A stretch of 5,659 nucleotides of DNA from DASPPM01 sp035604475 (GTDB lineage: Bacteria > Pseudomonadota > Alphaproteobacteria > JACZXZ01): positions 1 through 5,659 of the forward strand of contig DATNIJ010000066.1 in NCBI GenBank assembly GCA_035604475.1, given 5' to 3'. Shown here piece by piece: positions 1-5,659 of this stretch; position 1 is the first letter of the stretch, and the number at the start of each line of letters is the position of its first letter. The translations under genes and the position numbers were made by a program. The notes beneath the pieces were generated by a model, which ran no database searches, was not told where the DNA came from, and worked only from the letters and a program-made list of their open reading frames with translations.

Positions 1-996
1 GAGATAGTTCTTGCCGAACTGCTGCTCGACGAGCCGCCGCGTGGCCGCGACCGCCTCGCCTGCAAGGGCCACGCTGTCCGTGCGCATGTAAGTGATGAGC
101 CCGACGCTTTCGCCGCTGAGCTCGATGCCCTCATAGAGGCGCTGGGCCACGCGCATGGTGCGGCTGGCGCTGAAGCCGAGCTTGCGCGAGGCCTCCTGCT
201 GGAGCGTCGAGGTGGTGAAGGGCGGGTTGGGATGGCGCCGCTGCTGCTTGCGCTCGACCTTGAGGACGGCATACTCCCCGCCTGCGAGCACGGCCGCGGC
301 CCCGTCCGCCCCCGCCTTGTCGCCGAGAGCGAATTTGTCGAGCTTCGTTCCCTTGAGATGGGTGAGGCGCGCCGTCAGCACGGCCCCGCTCGCGCTGCGG
401 AACTCGACGTCGATCGTCCAATATTCGCGCGGCCGGAAACGCTCGATCTCGGCCTCGCGCTCGCAGACGAGACGGAGGGCGACCGACTGCACGCGGCCCG
501 CCGAGCGGCTTCCCGGCAGCTTGCGCCACAGCACGGGCGAAAGCGTGAAGCCGACGAGGTAGTCGAGCGCGCGGCGGGCGAGATAGGCCTCGACCAGCTC
601 GCGATTGACATCGCGAGGATGCGCCATCGCGTCGAGCACGGCGTCCTTGGTGATCTCGTTGAAGACGACGCGCTTCACCTCGACGTTGTCGAGGGCGTCG
701 CGCTCCTTGAGGAGCTGGAGGACGTGCCAGGAGATCGCCTCGCCCTCGCGATCGGGGTCGGTCGCGAGGCAGAGCCGGTCGGCCTTCTTCAAGGCACTGG
801 CGATCGCGCGGATGTGCTTCTCCGAGCCGCTGTCGACCTGCCACGACATGGCGAAGTCCTCCTCGGGCCGGACGGAGCCGTCCTTGGCCGGGAGATCGCG
901 CACATGGCCATAGCTCGCCACCACCACATAGTCCTTGCCCAGGTACTTGTTGATGGTCTTCGCCTTGGCCGGTGACTCGACGACGACGACGATCAT
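1..996 (-). CDS. topA: DNA topoisomerase I (type IA), N-terminal 332 codons, 3' part outside window
   Basis: The enzyme relaxes negatively supercoiled DNA by cutting one strand through a 5'-phosphotyrosine bond and passing the other strand. The Toprim domain is at the N terminus: VVVVESPAKAKTI (residues 3-15, with the acidic E7) and the metal-binding TDPDREGEAISWH (79-91, D80/D82/E84). The segment ARRALDYLVGF (140-150) followed by LPGSRSAGRVQSVALRLV (160-177) is a strong TopA signature. The active-site motif LITYMRTDS spans residues 300-308, with catalytic Tyr303 encoded at 88-90. The frame is open to base 1. TopA proteins of this group are usually well over 800 residues, so the C-terminal domains lie outside. 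The ATG at 996 begins exactly at the family N terminus; AGCAGG lies 9 bases upstream as a modest ribosome site. Only 48 bases separate it from the dprA stop, so the two are probably co-transcribed. No internal lesion is seen. Confidence 0.97.
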   Translation of the reverse strand, partial: MIVVVVESPAKAKTINKYLGKDYVVVASYGHVRDLPAKDGSVRPEEDFAMSWQVDSGSEKHIRAIASALKKADRLCLATDPDREGEAISWHVLQLLKERDALDNVEVKRVVFNEITKDAVLDAMAHPRDVNRELVEAYLARRALDYLVGFTLSPVLWRKLPGSRSAGRVQSVALRLVCEREAEIERFRPREYWTIDVEFRSASGAVLTARLTHLKGTKLDKFALGDKAGADGAAAVLAGGEYAVLKVERKQQRRHPNPPFTTSTLQQEASRKLGFSASRTMRVAQRLYEGIELSGESVGLITYMRTDSVALAGEAVAATRRLVEQQFGKNYL

Positions 997-1044
997 TGCG
1001 CCAGGCCTGCTAGGTCAAAGGGCCGGGAGGCTAAAGGGTTTCGC

Positions 1045-2163
1045 TTAGGAGAGCAAGCTTACCCGGTGGCCGGGGTGACGCTCCAATCGCCCGGCGAGCT
1101 CCAGCTCGAGGAGCGCCATCGACACCACCGCGGGGGAGAGATGGGTTTGCCGCAGGATTTCGTCAACCGGCACCGGGGTCGGCCCCAGCGCCTCGAGCAC
1201 CAGCCGCCGCGCCTTCTCGAGCTCGGACGGGGTGGGCTCAAGGGGCGGGGGAGCGGGCTCTCCAGGGGGTTCTTCGCCGAGCGGGCGCTTGCCCATCCCC
1301 TCGAGCACGGCGATCACGTCCGCCGCCCCTTCGGTCAAGTGGGCGCCGTCCCGGATGAGGCCGTTCGTCCCCTTGCAGCGCGGATCGAGCGGCGAGCCGG
1401 GGACGGCGAACACCTCCCGGCCCTGGTCGGCGGCGAAGCGGGCGGTGATGAGGGAGCCCGAGCGCTGTGCCGCCTCGACCACGACGACTCCGAGGCAAAG
1501 CCCTGAAATTATTCGATTTCTCCGCGGAAAATGACGGCCTTGCGGCTCCGTGCCGGGGGCCATCTCCGAGAGCGCCAGGCCCTGGGCGACGATGGCGTCA
1601 TAGAGCTCCCGGTTCTCCTCGGGATAGACCACATCGACCCCGCCGGCCATGACCGCGACCGTGCCGCTCGCGAGCGCCCCCTGGTGCGCGCTGGCATCGA
1701 TGCCGCGCGCGAGGCCGGAGACCACCACGAGGCCGGCCTCCCCGAGACCGGCGGCGAGCTCGCGGGCGAAGCGCCGGCCGCTCGCGGAGGCATTGCGGGC
1801 GCCGACGATGCCGATCATGTTGCGCTCGAGGAGATGGGCGTGACCGCGCAGCGTCAAGACCGGGGGCGCGTCCTCGACGGCGCGCAAGGTGGCAGGGTAG
1901 CCGGGCTCGTCGCGGCAGAGGAGCCGGCCGCCAAAGGCCTCGAGTGCGGCGACCTCACGCTCGGCCGCCGCGCGCGAGGGGATGCGAATCGGGCGCTGCC
2001 GTCCGCCGCGCTTGGCCAGCTCGGGCAAGGCGGCGAGGGCTGCCTGGGCGGAGCCGAAGCGGGCGAGGAGCTGGTAGAAGGTGATCGGCCCGACGTTCTC
2101 GCTGCGGATGAGGCGAAGCCAGTCCAGCCGCTCGCTCTCAGTAAGAGGCCGTTCGCGCGCCAT
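1045..2163 (-). CDS. dprA: DNA-processing protein DprA (Smf family)
   Basis: DprA binds incoming single-stranded DNA during natural transformation, shields it and loads RecA; it is also widespread in bacteria not known to be transformable. Numbering is from the ATG at 2163 (372 aa). A helical N-terminal SAM/HhH-like region (about 9-53, with RLDWLRLIRSENVGP) precedes the Rossmann-fold core: GIVGAR (118-123), SGLARGID (149-156), GGVDVVYP (174-181), FPRRNRIISGL (212-222), GSLITA (236-241) and GTNGLIRDGA (265-274). A proline-rich linker (about 295-313) leads to a C-terminal winged-helix domain (about 319-372). The frame is open upstream to an ATG at 2229. The 22 extra residues look unlike a DprA N terminus, nine of their 22 codons end in A or T, and a promoter-like sequence lies inside them, so I prefer 2163. 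Against this, the ATG at 2229 has the better Shine-Dalgarno-like match, though that match is part of a repeat. The gene is followed closely by topA. Confidence 0.95.
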   Translation of the reverse strand: MARERPLTESERLDWLRLIRSENVGPITFYQLLARFGSAQAALAALPELAKRGGRQRPIRIPSRAAAEREVAALEAFGGRLLCRDEPGYPATLRAVEDAPPVLTLRGHAHLLERNMIGIVGARNASASGRRFARELAAGLGEAGLVVVSGLARGIDASAHQGALASGTVAVMAGGVDVVYPEENRELYDAIVAQGLALSEMAPGTEPQGRHFPRRNRIISGLCLGVVVVEAAQRSGSLITARFAADQGREVFAVPGSPLDPRCKGTNGLIRDGAHLTEGAADVIAVLEGMGKRPLGEEPPGEPAPPPLEPTPSELEKARRLVLEALGPTPVPVDEILRQTHLSPAVVSMALLELELAGRLERHPGHRVSLLS

Positions 2164-2169
2164 CGCGCC

Positions 2170-2198
2170 ACAATGGTTAATGGCCAAGGGTTCGTCAA
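2170..2198 (-). promoter_or_regulatory. Possible dprA promoter giving a near-leaderless transcript
   Basis: On the minus strand TTGACG (2198-2193) is followed after 17 bases by CATTGT (2175-2170). The first box matches the sigma-70 -35 consensus at five of six positions; the second is only a fair -10 box. Transcription would begin about 6-7 bases further on, at or beside the ATG at 2163. No convincing Shine-Dalgarno sequence precedes that ATG. The match was found by eye and could be chance. Confidence 0.35.
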
Positions 2199-2235
2199 CC
2201 TCAAGCTGAGATGGTGGGGTCAAGCTCATCGCGAT

Positions 2236-2302
2236 AAGCCCCTCTCCCGCGCTAGCGGGAGAGGGAAGGGGCCCATCACGAAGGGATGAGAAGGGTGAGG
2301 GA
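2236..2302 (+). repeat. REP-like palindromic element, copy A
   Basis: The copy begins AAGCCCCTCTCCCGC and ends GGGTGAGGGA. Its core is a perfect 11-bp stem, CCCTCTCCCGC (2240-2250) with GCGGGAGAGGG (2255-2265), around a GCTA loop. It is followed by GGGGCCCAT (2268-2276) and a weak second stem, CATC (2274-2277) with GATG (2285-2288). It matches copy B at 2322-2384 in the opposite orientation. From memory, CCCTCTCCC...GGGAGAGGG followed by GGGTGAGGG is a widespread intergenic repeat type in high-GC proteobacteria; no family name is claimed. It lies just outside the preferred dprA start and supplies the Shine-Dalgarno-like GGAGAGGGG upstream of the alternative ATG at 2229. Confidence 0.88.
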
Positions 2303-2321
2303 ATGCTGGATGCCGGTGCCG

Positions 2322-2384
2322 TCCCTCACCCTCCCATTGCCGCGCAATGGGCCCCTCCCTCTCCCGCAAGCGGGAGAGGGGCTT
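2322..2384 (-). repeat. REP-like palindromic element, copy B (inverted relative to copy A)
   Basis: Read on the minus strand, this copy starts AAGCCCCTCTCCCGC and ends GGGTGAGGGA, the same ends as copy A. Its main stem is CCCTCTCCCGC (2357-2367) with GCGGGAGAGGG (2370-2380). Unlike copy A, its second hairpin is strong: CCCATTGC (2333-2340) pairs with GCAATGGG (2344-2351) around a 3-base loop. Nineteen unrelated bases (2303-2321) separate the two copies. The head-to-head arrangement resembles the paired REP units (BIMEs) known from enterobacteria and pseudomonads. Confidence 0.88.
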
Positions 2385-2486
2385 GGCGCCTTCGCCATCA
2401 TGTGTGAATCCGTAAGCGGCCGGCAAAGAGCCGCGTCGGTGCCCATTAAGCCCATATCCGCCCCTGGCCAAGGCGCGGCACGGCAC

Positions 2487-3101
2487 TTATATCTTGGCGC
2501 CGATCTTGGGCTCTTCGCCTTTGAGGAGGCGGCGGATGTTGCCGAGGTGGCGGAGGAAAACGAGGACGGCCACGAAGGCGGCGAGCTGGGCGATCTGAGG
2601 GTCGCCGAGGAGCCAGCCGTAGAGCGGGGAGAGGGCGAAGCTCGCAAGGGCTGCGAGCGAGGAATAACGGAAGACGAAGGCCACGGCGAGCCAAGTGGCG
2701 CAGGCCGCCAAGCCGGCCGGAAAGGAGGCGGCAAGGAGCACGCCCAAGCCCGTGGCGACGCCCTTGCCGCCCTTGAAGCGGAGCCAGAGCGGAAAGAGGT
2801 GGCCGACGATGGCGCCGGCACCCGCGAGAAACGCCGTGTCGGGGCCGAAGCGGGCGCCGAGCAGCACGGCGGCCGCCCCCTTGCCGCCGTCCAAGAGGAG
2901 CGTCAAGGCCGCGAGCCAGCGGTTTCCCGTGCGCAGCACGTTGGTGGCGCCGATATTGCCCGAGCCGATCTTTCGGATGTCGCCCATGCCGGCGAGGCGC
3001 GTGAGGAGGAGGCCGAAGGGAATCGAGCCCAGGAGATAGCCCGCCACGGCAGCGGCGAGGAACGGCCAGGTGTAGGAGAAATTGCCGAGCGGCGACGGCA
3101 T
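2487..3101 (-). CDS. plsY: Acyl-phosphate:glycerol-3-phosphate acyltransferase PlsY
   Basis: PlsY is an inner-membrane enzyme that moves an acyl chain from acyl phosphate (made by PlsX) to glycerol-3-phosphate, giving lysophosphatidic acid, the first step of phospholipid synthesis. The 204-residue protein has the usual family length and several hydrophobic membrane segments, for example near 12-34, 64-84, 116-145 and 170-187. All three family motifs are present: GSGNIGATNVLR (46-57), the glycine-rich KGGKGVATGLG (110-120) after GHLFPLWLRF, and RHLGNIRRLLKGEEPKIG (184-201) at the C terminus. The ATG at 3101 has GGAG (3114-3111) 9 bases upstream. It follows pyrC by 53 bases with no visible terminator, so it is probably in the pyrimidine operon. 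Downstream lies the REP-like pair. Confidence 0.97.
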   Translation of the reverse strand: MPSPLGNFSYTWPFLAAAVAGYLLGSIPFGLLLTRLAGMGDIRKIGSGNIGATNVLRTGNRWLAALTLLLDGGKGAAAVLLGARFGPDTAFLAGAGAIVGHLFPLWLRFKGGKGVATGLGVLLAASFPAGLAACATWLAVAFVFRYSSLAALASFALSPLYGWLLGDPQIAQLAAFVAVLVFLRHLGNIRRLLKGEEPKIGAKI

Positions 3102-3154
3102 GGCGGGTGTCTCCGTGCGCCTCGGCGAAGGGACCGAAGCCGGGCTTTACGGAT

Positions 3155-4486
3155 TTATAGCCGCTCTCGGCTCTCCCCGTCGACGAACACGGGACGGCCG
3201 TCGACGATGGTGCGGAGCACGCGTCCTTGCACCTGGCGCTCGGCGAAGGGGGAGTTCTTCGACTTGCTGCGGAAGCGGTCCTCCTCGATGGTCCAGCTAG
3301 CCGTGGGATCGAAAAGCAGCAGATCCGCGGGTGCTCCCTTGCGCAAGCGTCCGGCCGCAAGCCCGAGAATGCCGGCGGGCTTGCAGGTGAGGGGGGCGAG
3401 GGCCTCGAGCAGGCCGAGCCTGCCGCGCTGATAGAGTGCCAAGGAAAGTGGCAGAAGCGTCTCGAGCCCGATGATGCCGGCGGCCGCCTGGACGAAGGGC
3501 TGGCGCTTGCTGTCCTGGTCGTGGGGCGCGTGGTCGCTGGCGATCGCGTCGATGGTGCCGTCGGCCAGTCCGTCGATGAGCGCCTCGCGGTCCTCGGGCC
3601 GGCGCAGCGGGGGCGAGACCTTGGCGAAGGTGCGGTAGTCGCCGACCGCGGTCTGATCGAGGGTGAAATAGTGGGGTGCGGTGTCGCAGGTGACATCGAG
3701 CCCGCGCGCTTTCGCGCTGCGCATGGCCTCGACCGCCTCCGCGGTCGAGAGCGGCCCCGCGTGGTAGCGCCCGCGCGTGAGCTCGACGAGGCGGAGGTCG
3801 CGCTCGAGCAGCATCACCTCGGAGAGGCGCGGAATGCCGGGAAGGCCGAGACGGGTCGCGACCTCGCCCTCGTTCATCGCACCGCCTTCGGCAAGCTCGG
3901 GCTCTTGCGGACGCTGGATGATGAGAGCCGCGAAGGTGCGCGCGTATGAGAGCGCGCGGCGCATCACAAGCGCACTCGCCACCGGCTTGAGGCCGTCGGT
4001 GAAGGCAAGCGCTCCCGCCTCCTGGAGCAAGCCCATCTCGGCGAGCTGCTTGCCGCCCAAGCCCTTGGTCACCGCCGCGTAGGTGTAGACCTTGACGCGC
4101 TTCACCTCGCGCGCGCGCCGGGCGATGAACTCGACGCCCGAGACGTCGTCGATCACGGGCTCGGTGTTGGGTAGCGCCACCATCGCGGTGACCCCGCCCG
4201 CGGCGGCCGCCTCGCTCCCGGTGTGGATGGTCTCCTTGTGCTCCTCGCCGGGCTCGCAGAGCTGCACGCGCATGTCGACGAGGCCGGCGAGCAGGCAGGC
4301 GCCGTGCCCGTCGATCGCCTGGACGCCCTCGGGCACGCCGTTCGCGAAGAGGCGAGGGCCGAAGTCGGCGATCGCTTCGCCCTCGGTCAGGAGCGCACCC
4401 GGCTCGTCGAGCCCGCTCGCGGGATCGAGGAGGCGGACGTTCACATAGGCGGTGCGGCCGGGGCGCAGGCCCGGCGGAATGCTCAT
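3155..4486 (-). CDS. pyrC: Dihydroorotase-family protein, probably non-catalytic partner of aspartate carbamoyltransferase
   Basis: At 443 residues this is a full-length amidohydrolase-fold dihydroorotase. Family landmarks remain: GLVD (68-71), ALPNTEP (104-110), MNEG (204-207), a TCDTAPHY region (266-273), SPPLR (291-295), IASDHAPH (315-322) and SKSKNSPF (407-414). Catalytic residues are missing. The metal-binding D-x-H-x-H-L-R-E-P-G reads DMRVQLCEPG (71-80), so both histidines (R73, Q75) and the substrate arginine (C77) are replaced. The histidine of the H-x-E-D motif aligns with R192, and that of H-V-S-T aligns with P245. Asp318 and His322 are kept. Non-catalytic dihydroorotase-like proteins are known in pseudomonads (PyrC'), where they help assemble aspartate carbamoyltransferase. 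The ATG overlaps the pyrB stop as ATGA, with GAGG 7 bases upstream inside pyrB, suggesting coupled translation. I infer a structural role; most pipelines would call it dihydroorotase. Confidence 0.93.
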   Translation of the reverse strand: MSIPPGLRPGRTAYVNVRLLDPASGLDEPGALLTEGEAIADFGPRLFANGVPEGVQAIDGHGACLLAGLVDMRVQLCEPGEEHKETIHTGSEAAAAGGVTAMVALPNTEPVIDDVSGVEFIARRAREVKRVKVYTYAAVTKGLGGKQLAEMGLLQEAGALAFTDGLKPVASALVMRRALSYARTFAALIIQRPQEPELAEGGAMNEGEVATRLGLPGIPRLSEVMLLERDLRLVELTRGRYHAGPLSTAEAVEAMRSAKARGLDVTCDTAPHYFTLDQTAVGDYRTFAKVSPPLRRPEDREALIDGLADGTIDAIASDHAPHDQDSKRQPFVQAAAGIIGLETLLPLSLALYQRGRLGLLEALAPLTCKPAGILGLAAGRLRKGAPADLLLFDPTASWTIEEDRFRSKSKNSPFAERQVQGRVLRTIVDGRPVFVDGESRERL

Positions 4487-5466
4487 GCGCTCACCTCGTC
4501 GGGCTCGTTTCCGCGCAGGCCCCGGCGCATGAGCGCATCGAGGCAGGCCATGCGCACCGCGACTCCCATCTCCACCTGCTCGTGGATGGCGCTGCGCCCG
4601 ATGTCGTCGGCCACCTCGCTGTCGATCTCGACCCCGCGGTTCATCGGCCCGGGGTGCATGATCATGGCGTCCTCCTTGGCCACGGCGAGCTTGGCGTAGT
4701 CGAGCCCGAAGAAGCGGAAGTACTCGCGGATCGAGGGCACGAAGGAGCCGTGCATGCGCTCGGTCTGGAGGCGCAACATCATAACCACATCAACGTCTTT
4801 GAGCCCGCTCCTCATGTCGTAGAAGACCTCGACGCCGAGGCGCTCGACCTGGGCCGGAAGGAGCGTGGGCGGGGCCACGACGCGCACCTTCGCCCCCATG
4901 GTGTTGAGGAGGGAGATGTTGGAGCGGGCCACGCGGCTGTGCAGGATGTCGCCGCAAATCGCGACCGCTAGGCCGCGGATGCGGCCCTTGCGGCGGCGGA
5001 TGGTGAGCGCGTCGAGGAGCGCTTGCGTGGGGTGCTCGTGGCTGCCGTCGCCGGCGTTGATCACCGCGCAATTGACCTTCTCGGAGAGCAGCTTGACGGC
5101 CCCCGAGTCGGAGTGGCGCACGACGAGCACGTCCGGACGCATGGCATTGAGCGTCATCGCCGTGTCGATCAAGGTCTCGCCCTTCTTGATGGAGCTGGTC
5201 GAGACCTGCATGTTGATGACGTCCCCGCCCAGGCGCTTGCCCGCGAGCTCGAAGGAGGTGCGCGTGCGCGTCGAGTTCTCGAAGAAGAGGTTGATCACCG
5301 TGCGGCCGCGCAGGATCGAGCTCTTCTTGTCGGCCTGGCGGTTCTGCTCGACGTAGGACTCGGCGAGGTCGAGCAGCATGGTGATCTCGTCGGCCGATAG
5401 GCCTTCGATGCCGAGGAGATCCCGGTGGGGGTAGCGGAGCGTGGGGGAGTGCGCGAGCGCGGTCAT
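4483..5466 (-). CDS. pyrB: Aspartate carbamoyltransferase catalytic subunit
   Basis: The enzyme condenses carbamoyl phosphate with L-aspartate to N-carbamoyl-aspartate, the committed step of pyrimidine synthesis, in the cytoplasm. The 327-residue product has the carbamoyl-phosphate motif FFENSTRTRTSFE (61-73, with S65-T66-R67-T68), the flexible 80s-type loop STSSIKKGE (89-97), GDGSHEHPTQALLD (139-152), LRLQTER (231-237) and the domain-closing HPGPMNRGVE (271-280). No catalytic residue appears lost. The frame stays open to a TTG at 5505, but the extra 13 codons cover promoter-like bases, so the ATG at 5466 is chosen; its N-terminal sequence also fits the family. No pyrI regulatory subunit is in the window. 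Its stop overlaps the pyrC start by 4 bases (TCAT at 4483-4486). The product probably forms a complex with the pyrC product. Confidence 0.97.
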   Translation of the reverse strand: MTALAHSPTLRYPHRDLLGIEGLSADEITMLLDLAESYVEQNRQADKKSSILRGRTVINLFFENSTRTRTSFELAGKRLGGDVINMQVSTSSIKKGETLIDTAMTLNAMRPDVLVVRHSDSGAVKLLSEKVNCAVINAGDGSHEHPTQALLDALTIRRRKGRIRGLAVAICGDILHSRVARSNISLLNTMGAKVRVVAPPTLLPAQVERLGVEVFYDMRSGLKDVDVVMMLRLQTERMHGSFVPSIREYFRFFGLDYAKLAVAKEDAMIMHPGPMNRGVEIDSEVADDIGRSAIHEQVEMGVAVRMACLDALMRRGLRGNEPDEVSA

Positions 5467-5475
5467 TAAAGCGGC

Positions 5476-5505
5476 AGTATAGGGCGCGGGGAGGGGGCGA
5501 GGCAA
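5476..5505 (-). promoter_or_regulatory. Likely pyrB operon promoter, near-leaderless
   Basis: On the minus strand TTGCCT (5505-5500) is followed after 18 bases by TATACT (5481-5476), which matches the sigma-70 -10 consensus TATAAT at five of six positions. Only nine bases lie between TATACT and the pyrB ATG, so transcription would start about 2-3 bases before the start codon. No Shine-Dalgarno sequence is present there. Such a short leader leaves no room for an attenuator or PyrR-type leader control. The match was found by eye. Confidence 0.55.
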
Positions 5506-5553
5506 GGTGGGGGAAAGCCCGGTGACGTAACAGTCTGTGTGTCAGGGCAAGAA

Positions 5554-5586
5554 AGGGGTACTCCCCTGTGGCCGACCAAGGTCCAC
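5554..5586 (+). other. Two adjacent small stem-loops before the divergent reading frame
   Basis: AGGGG (5554-5558) can pair with CCCCT (5563-5567) around a TACT loop. Directly after it, GTGG (5568-5571) faces CCAC (5583-5586), with GAC (5574-5576) and a shifted GGTC inside, as a weaker bulged hairpin. They end immediately before the AAAAGGAG ribosome site of the plus-strand frame. They may be leader structure, part of an element end, or chance in GC-rich DNA. Confidence 0.3.
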
Positions 5587-5601
5587 AAAAGGAGCACCCC
5601 G

Positions 5602-5659
5602 ATGCCACAGCATGCTGCGACGATTGAGAGTTTAGCGATGGCGTTTGCGCTCGTGAAGG
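5602..5659 (+). CDS. Start of an unidentified divergent protein, cut by the window edge
   Basis: An ATG at 5602 has a strong Shine-Dalgarno sequence, AAAAGGAG (5587-5594), 7 bases upstream, and the frame stays open to the window end. The visible residues begin MPQHAATIESLAMAFALVK (19 codons), too few to recognise a family. Codons such as TTA, TTT, AGT and ATT in this short stretch are less GC-biased than in the neighbouring genes, which would suit a recently acquired or mobile gene, although 19 codons prove little. It diverges from pyrB with 135 bases between the two start codons. A transposase gene of an insertion sequence is one possibility but is not shown here. Confidence 0.5.
   Translation, partial: MPQHAATIESLAMAFALVK

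Larger units (their letters stand above)
2164..2486. other. 323-base gene-free interval between plsY and dprA
   Basis: This is the only long gap in the gene cluster. From the plsY side it holds about 100 bases in which I see nothing convincing (2385-2486), then two inverted REP-like elements (2236-2384), then a possible dprA promoter (2170-2198). A frame of 86 codons (2226-2486, minus) runs through it, but its translation is mostly repeat-derived Pro/Arg/Gly-rich sequence and no start signal supports it. The gap suggests that dprA-topA is at least partly separated in transcription from pyrB-pyrC-plsY. Confidence 0.6.

Noticed and set aside
232..975. 247-codon plus-strand frame antisense to topA, and a similar one over dprA (1531-2289)
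   Set aside because: No recognisable domain or start signal; explained by the codon bias of the opposite-strand genes.
979..991. GAC triplet run at the topA 5' end
   Set aside because: It simply encodes the conserved valine run of the Toprim beta-strand (VVVVES), as expected for TopA.
2240..2380. REP hairpins as rho-independent terminators or as a CRISPR array
   Set aside because: Neither hairpin is followed by a T-run on either strand, and there are only two inverted copies with a 19-base gap, not direct repeats with spacers.
2415..2435. Possible hairpin GCGGC...GCCGC downstream of plsY as a terminator
   Set aside because: The stem is only 5 bp with a long loop and no T-run; chance pairing in GC-rich DNA is likely.
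2226..2486. 86-codon minus-strand frame between plsY and dprA
   Set aside because: It is translated largely through the REP-like repeats, giving Pro/Arg/Gly-rich sequence, and has no ribosome site or family motif.
2286..3696. Long plus-strand (2286-3431) and alternate minus-strand (2446-3696) open frames over plsY and pyrC
   Set aside because: They are shadows of real genes in high-GC DNA: low-complexity Arg/Ala/Gly products, while the plsY and pyrC frames carry clear family motifs.

Overview
The window is GC-rich chromosomal DNA, very probably from an alphaproteobacterium. It carries five adjacent minus-strand genes in the order pyrB, pyrC, plsY, dprA, topA. From memory of the group, this order is familiar in Alphaproteobacteria. 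The protein motifs, the strong G/C bias at third codon positions and the long spurious antisense ORFs all fit a high-GC genome. Genus cannot be told from this sequence.

Reading in the direction of transcription (right to left): aspartate carbamoyltransferase (pyrB, starting near 5466) overlaps a dihydroorotase-family gene (pyrC) by 4 bases. A 53-base gap leads to plsY, the membrane acyltransferase that starts phospholipid synthesis. A 323-base stretch without a convincing gene then holds two inverted copies of a REP-like palindrome and a possible promoter. It is followed by dprA (natural-transformation DNA-processing protein) and, 48 bases on, by topA (DNA topoisomerase I), whose 3' part is cut off by the left window edge. 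At the far right, upstream of pyrB, a short plus-strand reading frame with a good ribosome binding site diverges and runs off the window.

The likely transcription units are pyrB-pyrC-plsY, driven by a promoter just before pyrB, and dprA-topA, possibly with its own promoter at the dprA start. The first couples an early pyrimidine step to membrane lipid synthesis; the second pairs two DNA-handling genes. I found no CRISPR array, RNA gene or complete mobile element, and no evidence of a wholly new system.

The most interesting points are these. The pyrC product has lost the four histidines expected as metal ligands and is probably a structural, non-catalytic partner of the carbamoyltransferase. 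The REP-like pair between plsY and dprA is cleanly built. Both pyrB and dprA may be read from leaderless messages.
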